A stretch of 46,908 nt of DNA from CABMGU01 sp964508495 (GTDB taxonomy: Archaea > Nanobdellota > Nanobdellia > Woesearchaeales > ARS49): NCBI GenBank assembly GCA_964508495.1, contig CAZDUA010000022.1:1-46908 (forward strand). Direction: 5' to 3'. A program made the translations under genes and the position numbers. Position 1 is the stretch's first letter. Each line of letters opens with the position of its first letter. Below, piece by piece: positions 40,513-46,908 of this stretch. The notes beneath the pieces are model-generated. The model did not search any database and was not told the DNA's origin. It saw nothing but the letters and a program-made list of their open reading frames with translations.

Positions 40513-41046
40513 ATGAATGTTGGACTTCCTAACTTGTTAACCAGCTCTCGTATCTTGATAGCTCCTTTCTTGTACTATGCTGGTATTTCTCAGAAGAGGG
40601 ACTTGTTTGTTGTTTTATTTTTGGTTGGCGGTTTGACTGACGCTCTTGATGGTTTTTTCGCGAGATATCTTGATCTTAAGTCTGACTGGGGCACTGTGTT
40701 TGATACTGTGGCTGACGTTTTATTCTATCCTGCTGGTTTTATGCTGTATTTTTTCGTACCTCAGGTTATTACTGACAATTGGGAGGTTATTTTTGGCTTG
40801 TCTGGCTTATTTATTGTTGCTGTTATTATTGGCTGGTTGAGGGGCAAATTGTCCATTCCTCATTTGTTGTCTGCGAAGATTACCGCTATTTTCATGTACG
40901 TGTTTGTCCTGCATTCTTTGGTTTTTGGTTATTATTTGCCTTTGTTTTACTTGACTGCCGCTATTGGCGCTTGGGCTGCTGTTGAGCAGTTTGTTGTTTT
41001 GTGTTTTAAGAGTCCTAGTTTGACTAGGAGGTGGAGTTGGGAATGA
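40513..41046 (+). CDS. CDP-alcohol phosphatidyltransferase
   Basis: 177 residues with about five membrane segments. The family motif D-G-x2-A-R-x8-9-G-x3-D-x3-D is seen as DGFFARYLDLKSDWGTVFDTVAD near 45-67. It attaches a polar head group (inositol phosphate, serine or glycerol phosphate) to a CDP-activated lipid. It overlaps carS by 4 bases, so it probably uses CDP-archaeol made by that enzyme. Which head group is added cannot be told. Confidence 0.88.
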   Translation: MNVGLPNLLTSSRILIAPFLYYAGISQKRDLFVVLFLVGGLTDALDGFFARYLDLKSDWGTVFDTVADVLFYPAGFMLYFFVPQVITDNWEVIFGLSGLFIVAVIIGWLRGKLSIPHLLSAKITAIFMYVFVLHSLVFGYYLPLFYLTAAIGAWAAVEQFVVLCFKSPSLTRRWSWE

Positions 41047-41546
41047 GCGTCTTGCAAGTTTTCTATTTGATGATTCCTGCTTACTTGGCGAACATGGCCC
41101 CGCCTGTTTTGGCAAAGTATGTTCCTTGGAATGCTCCGATGGATTTTGGTTTTTCTTTTGGTGGAATCAGGATTTTTGGTGATCATAAGACTTGGGCTGG
41201 TTTTTTTTGCGGTGTTGTCATGGCTTTGTTGTCTGGCTTTATTTTGTCTAGAGTTTATTGGCCGTTTGAGTTTTCTGCGATTTCTTGGTCTGCGTTAATC
41301 GGTGTTGGTGCTTTGTTGGGTGATGCTGTTAAGAGTTTTTTCAAGCGCCGGGTTGGTATTAAGAGTGGTAAGCCTTGGATTCCTTTTGACCAGATTGACT
41401 ACACTGTCGGAGCATTAGCTCTTGGCAGTATTCTGTTTTTCCCGGGCTGGTTTTACGCAGTTCTTGTCATATTCTTGAGTGCTTTTGGCCATGTTGCCAC
41501 TAACCATATTGGTTATTGGTTAGGAGTTCGTGATGTAAAATGGTGA
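41043..41546 (+). CDS. carS: CDP-archaeol synthase
   Basis: 167 residues from the ATG at 41043, which overlaps the previous stop (ATGA); a GTG at 41031 is in frame but less likely. Motifs of the CarS family are GDHKTWAG near 48, GDAVKSFFKRRVGIKSG and PFDQIDY. It is an integral membrane protein with about five segments that makes CDP-archaeol from CTP and digeranylgeranylglyceryl phosphate. It shows that archaeal ether lipids are made here. It overlaps the pgsA-like gene by 7 bases. Confidence 0.92.
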   Translation: MSVLQVFYLMIPAYLANMAPPVLAKYVPWNAPMDFGFSFGGIRIFGDHKTWAGFFCGVVMALLSGFILSRVYWPFEFSAISWSALIGVGALLGDAVKSFFKRRVGIKSGKPWIPFDQIDYTVGALALGSILFFPGWFYAVLVIFLSAFGHVATNHIGYWLGVRDVKW

Positions 41547-42049
41547 GTTGGGCTAATCTCGTAACGATTGGAAGAATTTTGACAATTCCAATTTTCATTA
41601 TTATTTTGTACTTGCCTTTGAAGTATAGTAATTGGATTGCCGCTGTTGTTTTTTGTTTAATTGCGTCTACTGATGCTGTTGATGGCTGGCTGGCAAGGAA
41701 GCATAAGCAGGTTACCAGAGCTGGTGCCGTTCTTGACCCGTTGGCTGACAAATTGTTGGTCGCTGCTGCTTTAATTTTCTTAATCGGTCAAGGTGTGGAA
41801 GCTTGGATGGCTTTCGTGATTATTGCTCGTGAGTTTTTGGTGACTGGTTTGAGGTTGATGGCAGGGAAGAAGGAAGTTATTCATGCAAGCGTGTGGGGTA
41901 AGGTGAAAACTTTGTCGCAGATTGTTGGTGTCGTTTCCGTTCTTGTTGGTTTTTCGTATTCTTGGTATTTGATGTTGACAGCTACAATTTTGACTTTATT
42001 GAGCGGTATTGATTATTTCTGGCGTTTTAGAAAGGCCGTAAAGCTATGA
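41540..42049 (+). CDS. pgsA: PgsA-like CDP-lipid:glycerol-3-phosphate phosphatidyltransferase
   Basis: 169 residues. NLVTIGRILTIPIFI at the start and DGWLARKHKQVTRAGAVLDPLADKL are typical of bacterial PgsA, with the D-G-x2-A-R-x8-G-x3-D-x3-D motif complete. It would make archaetidyl- or phosphatidylglycerol phosphate. It is the second CDP-alcohol transferase in this operon and clearly a different subfamily from the first. The 3' end overlaps the converging small membrane gene by 37 bases. Confidence 0.9.
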   Translation: MVSWANLVTIGRILTIPIFIIILYLPLKYSNWIAAVVFCLIASTDAVDGWLARKHKQVTRAGAVLDPLADKLLVAAALIFLIGQGVEAWMAFVIIAREFLVTGLRLMAGKKEVIHASVWGKVKTLSQIVGVVSVLVGFSYSWYLMLTATILTLLSGIDYFWRFRKAVKL

Positions 42050-42279
42050 TGGTATCTTGTTCCTACCACGATGAGAAATAGGAACAGTGGAACGTCAACG
42101 TTTATTGGCTGCATTTTGATTTTTTGCCAGACTGCAATTCCTACTACTGTAATTGCAAGCGCGTATTGTAATATTTTGAAATATTTTTCTCCTTGTTTTA
42201 GTTCGTAAGGCACAAATTTTGCAATAATAACACCTGCGAGAAGTCCTAGTATTGGTGCAAGGTGTGCTAGTGTCCCCAT
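42013..42279 (-). CDS. Small three-TM membrane protein
   Basis: 88 residues with membrane segments at about 6-23, 36-52 and 62-78 and a basic C-terminus. It starts within the end of the truncated Dph2 gene (13-base overlap in another frame) and ends inside the 3' end of pgsA. No family is recognised. It occupies the place where the rest of dph2 would be expected. Confidence 0.6.
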   Translation of the reverse strand: MGTLAHLAPILGLLAGVIIAKFVPYELKQGEKYFKILQYALAITVVGIAVWQKIKMQPINVDVPLFLFLIVVGTRYHHSFTAFLKRQK

Positions 42280-42527
42280 TCAGAGTGCCCCCATTGGATT
42301 AGCAGGTCTACTCCTAATCTGTTGACTTCTAATGGTACATCGCAGGCTCCCCAGCAGCTGCCGAGCCAGGTGATGACTTGTGCGCCTGTTCTTTTTTGTA
42401 TTTCTTTGACTATTTTTTCAGCGTGCGGTTTTAGTCCGTCTGGTAGTTGTATGCAGACTGTTTTTGCTTTTTCTGCTTTGATTTTTGTTTCTACCGCGTC
42501 TAATTCTAAATCGTAATTCTCTAGCAT
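42267..42527 (-). pseudogene. dph2: Dph2 fragment (first domain only)
   Basis: 86 residues from the ATG at 42527. It matches the first domain of archaeal Dph2, the [4Fe-4S] radical enzyme that starts diphthamide synthesis on EF2: VCIQLPDGLKPHAEKI, the first cluster Cys region WGACDV and LLIQWGHSEWGH. A normal Dph2 has over 300 residues and three domains, each giving one Cys; here translation stops just after the GHS motif and no further Dph2 sequence is seen in any frame. It may be a decayed gene, a stand-alone domain, or an assembly fault. Confidence 0.7.
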
Positions 42528-42583
42528 AGTCGTATATCGGTAGACGCAACCTTTAAAAAACAATCGGTAAATCCTCTGGGTAT

Positions 42584-42656
42584 GCCTCTGTAGCTCAGCC
42601 GGTAGAGCGTCCGACTGTTAATCGGAAGGTCGCCAGTTCGAGTCTGGCCAGGGGCG
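42584..42656 (+). tRNA. tRNA-Asn (GTT)
   Basis: Full cloverleaf: acceptor GCCTCTG with CAGGGGC (one G-T pair) and discriminator G, D-stem GCTC/GAGC, anticodon stem TCCGA/TCGGA with loop CTGTTAA (anticodon GTT), and T-stem GCCAG/CTGGC with TTCGAGT. There is no intron, and CCA is not encoded. A TATA-like CTTTAAAAAA at about 42551-42560 lies about 25-30 bases upstream. Confidence 0.97.
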
Positions 42657-42698
42657 TTAGATTTATATACGCAAGTATCAATTTGATTTTTGAAAAAG

Positions 42699-43001
42699 AT
42701 GGTGCTTCAGAAACTTGCGTTGATTTTCTTGGGCTTTATAGCTATTGTTGCTATTGGCGGCTTGACTGTTCAGTTGCGTGATACTTTGACTGGCCAGTAT
42801 TCTGCTGGTGGCGGTGGCAGGTGGTATTATGGCCCTCAGCAGATTCAGATGCAGCCTGATGAGGCGTGTGTTTATTCTGGCTTTGAACCTGTGCACCCTT
42901 GGCAGGTTTATACTAATGAGTATGGTACTTTGATGAGTGTTTGCTTGTTTGAGGGCAGGCAGGTTAGCGTTCCTGTTGTTCAGACTGCTGTTGTTAATTA
43001 A
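42699..43001 (+). CDS. Small exported protein with TG motif
   Basis: 100 residues from the ATG at 42699; an in-frame TTG nine bases earlier is possible. TTTATATAC at about 42662-42670 fits a nearly leaderless start. A membrane segment (about 6-24) is followed by LRDTLTGQYS (TG at 31-32), a Gly-rich turn, a Tyr/Gln-rich stretch and two Cys (EACVYSG, SVCLFEG) that could form one disulfide. No family is recognised. It meets the cohesin-domain gene end to end. Confidence 0.7.
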   Translation: MVLQKLALIFLGFIAIVAIGGLTVQLRDTLTGQYSAGGGGRWYYGPQQIQMQPDEACVYSGFEPVHPWQVYTNEYGTLMSVCLFEGRQVSVPVVQTAVVN

Positions 43002-43004
43002 GAA

Positions 43005-44537
43005 TTATTTTCTCTTCGCCAGTCTTTTCTTGATTTGTTTGATTATTCTGTTGTATTCTTCTTTGCTTATTTTCTTTTGCGGTGTTGTTTTGATTTCTGC
43101 TACAGGCGTTATTATTTCTGGTCGCACTGTTTGCTTAACTGGTTCTGGTTGTACTGGCTCCGGTATTGATACTTCTTGTTGTGGTTCAGGGATTGACAGT
43201 TCTGGCGCTTCCGGTCTTTTTCTGAACATAGCGTAGGTTCCAAATGCTCCGCCAACGAGCAGGACTAGTGCTCCTGCTATTAGCCATGGCAGGAGGCCAT
43301 CTTGCGTTTCTGCTTCAGGTACTTCTGTTCTTCCTGTTTCTCCCGCAAAGTTTTGTTTTGCTGGTGCTTCTGGTTGTTTAATTTCTGGTCTTGTGACTTC
43401 TGTTGTTGTTTGTTCCGTTTGTGGTGGTAGTGTAGCTTGTGGAAATACTGGTAGTTGTTCTAGCGGCACTGGGTTTGGTGCTTTTTTCTTGCAGTATTGG
43501 TCTTTCGGATGGTCGCAGTAGTATCTGATTTCATCTATCGTGTTTCCGCAGCATTCAAAGTATTCTGAGTTTAAATCATCGCATTTTGCACAGCCTTGGA
43601 AGGTTTGGTATTTTTGGCTTCCACTGCCTCCTCCGCCTGTTGTTGGTGGAGGCGTTTGTGTGTTTCCTATAGTAAGTTGTCCGTTGTAATTTTCCAGCGC
43701 TTGTACGCTGAATGGTTCTGTGTATTGGTCTGTTGCTGAACTGCTTTGTATTGTCAGTGGCGTTACTCCTGCTTCTTTTCCTAGAAATCTTATTTTTGCT
43801 ACGTTCGCTCCTGTTTGCTCTTCGCAGTTTGCGTTTTGTACGTTCAAACCGTTTATCGTTAGTGATGTGCTTCCTACAAGTATTTCTGATGAGCCTGTTC
43901 CTTGCAGTATTTCAGCACTTAGTGCTTGTGCTTTTTGTTGATTGTAAGTTATGATCATTTGGACAGACTTAACCGCTCTTTGTGTGTCCGTGTTTGTTAT
44001 GCACACTGTGATATCTTTTTGCTCGTTTACGAAAATATATTCGTATGGCAGGTATATTTCTGTTTCTGGCTCTTCTTCTATTGTGATTGTTGCTCCTGTA
44101 ATCGCTGTTGTTTGTATTGGTTGTCCGTCTTGGTCGCTTACTATCAGGTCAGATAGTTCCAGTTGGTATTGTCCAAGTGGTGTTTCTGCTGGTATGTTAT
44201 ATGTTATTGTGAATACTGCCCCGTTTCCTGGTATTATTCCCGGAGTGTTTCCTGCGAATGCTGAGTAGACTGTTATTTTATCAGGATTGTTTTGTGTTGC
44301 GCCGTTCAGGCCTCCATTTAGCCTGTTTGTTGGTGTTGCTGAAGAGAAAGTTATCTGGCTTCCCGGGTTTTCTGTTATTTTTGTTGAAAATCCCCAGATT
44401 GGCTGGTCGTTTTCCAGGTTTAATGGCACATTTATTTGTTGTCCAGGATAGCCCGTTTGTGGTGTTATTGTAAATGTAATAGCAGCGCTTACGCTAGTCG
44501 CCATTATTATTAGGAGTAAAATTGTTGTTTTTTTCAT
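43005..44537 (-). CDS. Cohesin-domain surface protein with C-terminal membrane anchor
   Basis: 510 residues. A signal peptide (about 1-19) is followed by two cohesin-like beta domains (about 20-152 and 158-300; the first has YPGQQINVPLNLEN and AVFTITYNIP). Then come a Pro/Gly linker, a Cys-rich knot (about 328-366; CAKC, ECCGN, YYCDHP, QYCKKK), a Pro/Thr-rich stalk, one membrane helix (about 415-438) and a basic cytosolic tail. Cohesin domains bind dockerin modules in cellulosomes; in archaea they serve surface assembly of unknown kind. No dockerin is seen in the window. It is divergent from the subtilase. Confidence 0.85.
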   Translation of the reverse strand: MKKTTILLLIIMATSVSAAITFTITPQTGYPGQQINVPLNLENDQPIWGFSTKITENPGSQITFSSATPTNRLNGGLNGATQNNPDKITVYSAFAGNTPGIIPGNGAVFTITYNIPAETPLGQYQLELSDLIVSDQDGQPIQTTAITGATITIEEEPETEIYLPYEYIFVNEQKDITVCITNTDTQRAVKSVQMIITYNQQKAQALSAEILQGTGSSEILVGSTSLTINGLNVQNANCEEQTGANVAKIRFLGKEAGVTPLTIQSSSATDQYTEPFSVQALENYNGQLTIGNTQTPPPTTGGGGSGSQKYQTFQGCAKCDDLNSEYFECCGNTIDEIRYYCDHPKDQYCKKKAPNPVPLEQLPVFPQATLPPQTEQTTTEVTRPEIKQPEAPAKQNFAGETGRTEVPEAETQDGLLPWLIAGALVLLVGGAFGTYAMFRKRPEAPELSIPEPQQEVSIPEPVQPEPVKQTVRPEIITPVAEIKTTPQKKISKEEYNRIIKQIKKRLAKRK

Positions 44538-44638
44538 GCCTCTTTCTTGTCGTGCTAATTTGAAGTTAATATTTAAGTGTTGTGATAGAGTAAAGCATTT
44601 AAGCAGTGGTTTGTTTCTAGAGTTGAAAAAGAGTGACT

Positions 44639-46908
44639 ATGAACCCGCGTGTTAGGATTATACTGGCGTTTGGAATGTTGTTCTTCTTTGCTTTGCTTAT
44701 TTGGAAACCGGCTATTACTGGTCATGCTACTAGTGATGAGCCTCAGCGTGTTGTTGTTATTTTGAAAGCGTCTGCGAGTAATGGTATTACTGGCGCTTCT
44801 GCTTTTGAAGAAAGTGATTTATCTCTTGAGGAGCTGGGAGTTGCTACTAAGATTGCGCAAGAGGAAGTTTTGGCTGATGTGAACTCTCCTTCTTTGTTTG
44901 ATCAGATTACTGGCAATATCGAGCCTGATGTTGAGGCTGAGAGAACTCTTGACATTGTTCCTGCCATGGTTGTTGAAGCTACTGCTGAGGGCATTGCTGA
45001 ATTGAAAGCGCATCCGTTAGTGGAAGCTGTTTATCCTAATATTCAGTTTGAGTTGAGTCTTGCTCAGAGTGTTCCTTTGATTAATGCGGATGATGTTTGG
45101 CAGTTGCAAGTTGAGGGTGTTCCTGTTGATGGCAGGGATGTTAGTGTTTGTGTGATTGATACTGGTATTTCTCCGCATAGTGCTTTCCAAAGCAGGATTG
45201 TTGACCAGGAGTGTTTTTGTTCTCCAAGTTGTTGTCCTAATGGTCAGGCGAATGATGCTCTTGCCACGGATACTCATTCAAGTAGTCATGGTACGCATGT
45301 TTCTGGAATTATCGGAGCTAATGGTCCAACTTACAAGGGTGTTGCTCCCGGCGTGAATATCATTGCCGTTAAAGTTTGCGGTTCTTCTTGTGGTTTGGCC
45401 GATATTATTTCCGGTATGGACTATTGTTTGCAGCAGAAGCAAGCGCATAATGTTGTAGTTATTAGCGGCAGTCTTGGTGATGGCGGCAATTATCAGACTC
45501 AGCAGCAGTGTCCAACTTATCTTGATTCTGCTATTAATACAGCGTTTAATGCTGGCATCGTTAGCGTGTTTGCTTCTGGCAATAATGGTTACTCTAATGG
45601 TGTTAGTTATCCGGGCTGCAATCCTAATGCGATTGCTGCTGGCGCTACTGACAAATCTGACGTCATTGCTTCTTTTACCAATCGTGGAGCTTTGCTTGAT
45701 GTTCTAGCGCCTGGCGTTGCTATTTACAGCACCAAGGCAGGTGAGACTTATGGTTCTTTGTCTGGCACGAGTCAGGCAACTCCTCATGTTTCTGGTGTTG
45801 CTGCTTTGATGTATCAGGTTGCTCAGGCTTTGAATTTGCAATTGACTCCTGTTGATGTCAGGCAGAAATTGCAGGATACTGGTGTTTTGATTGGTGGTTG
45901 GAAGCGTGTTGACGCGCTTGCTGCTGTTCAGTCTTTAATTCCAGCGAACGCTCCTCCGACTGCAACTATTTCAGCTCCTGTTGAGAATGCAGTTGTTCAA
46001 TCACCTGTAACATTAGAAGGAAGTGCTTCTGATGCTGAGGATGGAAGTATTCCTGCTGAGGGTCTTGCTTGGAATTCTGACATTGATGGTGGTTTGGGAA
46101 CAGGAACTTCTTTGCAGGCTCAGCTTTCTGCTGGTCAGCACACGATTACTTTGACAGCGACTGATAGCGGTTCTTTGACTGATGATGCTGTTGTTCACAT
46201 TATTGTTCAAGTTCCTCCTCCGCCTAACACTCCTCCTGTTGCAGCTGTTTCAGCTCCTGTTGAAAATGCAGTTATTCAATCTCCTGTTCAATTGGAAGGA
46301 AGCGCGACAGATACTGAAGATGGCAGTTTGCCTGATGAAGCGTTGTCTTGGACTTCTGATATTGATGGTAATCTTGGCACTGGAACTTCTTTGCAGGTTG
46401 CTTTGTCTATTGGCCAGCACACTGTTACTTTGACTGCGACCGACAGTGGTTCTTTAACAGACCAAGAAGTTGTTCACATTACTGTTGAACAACTTCCGGA
46501 TAATCCTCCGACAGCAATTATTTCTTCACCTGCTGAAAACGCAGTTCTTGAGTCTCCGGTTCAGTTAGAGGGCAGTGGCAGTGATTCTGAGGATGGCGCT
46601 CTTGCTTCTGAGCAGTTGTCTTGGTCTTCAGACATTGATGGAAGTCTTGGAACTGGAAACTCTTTGCAGGCCCAATTGTCTCCAGGCCAGCACACTATTA
46701 CATTAACTGCGACTGACAGCGCTAATCAGATTGATACTGAAGTTGTTCACGTTACTGTTTTAGTTCCGAATAATCCGCCGGTTGTAACAATTACTGCTCC
46801 GGCCGATAATGCTGTCTTGCAGAATCCTATTACATTTACTGGCACTGCTGATGATGCAGAGGATGGTGCGTTACAGGGTACGTGGAAAGAAAATGTTAAC
46901 GTGCTTGG
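44639..46908 (+). CDS. Secreted subtilisin-like (S8) protease with Ig-like repeats, 3' partial
   Basis: At least 756 residues; the frame is open to the window end. An N-terminal anchor (about 7-21) is followed by KPAITGHAT (TG at 27-28) and a propeptide (about 35-145). The protease triad is visible: Asp 174 in VIDTG, His 217 in SHGTHVSG and Ser 378 in SGTSQATPHVSG. Four Cys lie between Asp and His (CFCSPSCC). After about 440, Ig/PKD-like repeats of about 90 residues begin. The anchor and repeats suggest a cell-surface protease, perhaps for attack on or contact with other cells (inference). TATA-like AAGCATTTAAGC is at about 44593-44604. Confidence 0.93.
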   Translation, partial: MNPRVRIILAFGMLFFFALLIWKPAITGHATSDEPQRVVVILKASASNGITGASAFEESDLSLEELGVATKIAQEEVLADVNSPSLFDQITGNIEPDVEAERTLDIVPAMVVEATAEGIAELKAHPLVEAVYPNIQFELSLAQSVPLINADDVWQLQVEGVPVDGRDVSVCVIDTGISPHSAFQSRIVDQECFCSPSCCPNGQANDALATDTHSSSHGTHVSGIIGANGPTYKGVAPGVNIIAVKVCGSSCGLADIISGMDYCLQQKQAHNVVVISGSLGDGGNYQTQQQCPTYLDSAINTAFNAGIVSVFASGNNGYSNGVSYPGCNPNAIAAGATDKSDVIASFTNRGALLDVLAPGVAIYSTKAGETYGSLSGTSQATPHVSGVAALMYQVAQALNLQLTPVDVRQKLQDTGVLIGGWKRVDALAAVQSLIPANAPPTATISAPVENAVVQSPVTLEGSASDAEDGSIPAEGLAWNSDIDGGLGTGTSLQAQLSAGQHTITLTATDSGSLTDDAVVHIIVQVPPPPNTPPVAAVSAPVENAVIQSPVQLEGSATDTEDGSLPDEALSWTSDIDGNLGTGTSLQVALSIGQHTVTLTATDSGSLTDQEVVHITVEQLPDNPPTAIISSPAENAVLESPVQLEGSGSDSEDGALASEQLSWSSDIDGSLGTGNSLQAQLSPGQHTITLTATDSANQIDTEVVHVTVLVPNNPPVVTITAPADNAVLQNPITFTGTADDAEDGALQGTWKENVNVL
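45971..46908 (+). repeat. Tandem Ig/PKD-like coding repeats in the subtilase
   Basis: Four units start at about 45971, 46250, 46523 and 46793 (periods 279, 273 and 270 bases, all multiples of three). Each opens with a (S/T)(A/S)P(V/A)(E/D)NAV block, has a G(S/T)A-(S/T/D)D(A/T/S)EDG loop, and the complete ones have SDIDG and TLTATDS blocks. The last is cut by the window end. The similarity between units points to recent or homogenized duplication. Confidence 0.85.

Noticed and set aside
1..46908. CRISPR array, IS element, prophage or rRNA operon
   Set aside because: No regular direct repeats with spacers, transposase, integrase, phage structural genes or rRNA sequence were seen on either strand.
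45971..46908. Intergenic tandem repeat array
   Set aside because: The periods are multiples of three within one open frame and encode Ig-like domains, so this is a coding repeat.

Overview
The window reads as chromosomal DNA of a small-genome archaeon, most likely of the DPANN group (Woesearchaeota/Pacearchaeota-like); the exact lineage is an inference. Archaeal markers are a thermosome subunit, archaeal-type GluRS, Spt5, SecE, an archaeal uL11, Elp3, RNase P Rpp21, CDP-archaeol synthase and archaeal TATA boxes (TTTAAATA or TTTATATA about 25 bases before leaderless starts, or before starts with a GGTGAT or GGGGA ribosome site). The genome is very compact: most neighbours overlap by 4 bases or run into each other at their 3' ends. 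No gap without a gene exceeds 200 bases. No rRNA, CRISPR array, transposase or phage gene was seen; there is one tRNA (Asn).

Layout. 1-7.2 kb: aminotransferase end, a plsC / PaaK-like ligase / acdA operon, a potassium channel, and a transporter overlapping acdB. 7.3-9.4 kb: small unknown genes, a tiny zinc ribbon, and two inverted copies of a paired-hairpin element. 8.5-16.4 kb: an envelope thiol and probable copper island with thioredoxin-like proteins, a CcdA/DsbD-type electron carrier, Cys- and His-rich anchored proteins (two ending in the same MVGGC tail), a BlaI/CopY-type repressor overlapping a membrane metalloprotease, and a cupredoxin protein. 16.4-22 kb: gltX behind a third copy of the hairpin element, two coiled-coil proteins, and the thermosome with a structured leader. 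22-26.7 kb: cmk, an FKBP isomerase, then the archaeal order ftsZ-secE-spt5-rpl11.

26.7-29.4 kb: an unrecognised four-gene envelope operon with related extracellular domains. 29.4-38 kb: Elp3, an RNA m5C methyltransferase, a cyclophilin lipoprotein, bacterial-type GAPDH, an ACT regulator, a D-2-hydroxyacid dehydrogenase, a MauE-like protein and PGK. 38-42.6 kb: coiled-coil protein, Rpp21, small membrane proteins, and a phospholipid cluster (CDP-alcohol transferase, CarS, PgsA) meeting a truncated Dph2. 42.6-46.9 kb: tRNA-Asn, a cohesin-domain surface protein and a subtilase with Ig-like repeats that runs off the end.

Together the metabolic genes suggest a fermenter: GAPDH and PGK for lower glycolysis, a D-2-hydroxyacid (lactate) dehydrogenase as electron sink, and ADP-forming acetyl-CoA synthetase for ATP. 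The most unusual signals are the repeated covarying paired hairpins (one with two competing 3' arms over the gltX start), the duplicated hairpins before the thermosome, a shared N-terminal anchor-plus-TG motif on at least six exported proteins, the MVGGC tails, and the four-gene envelope operon.
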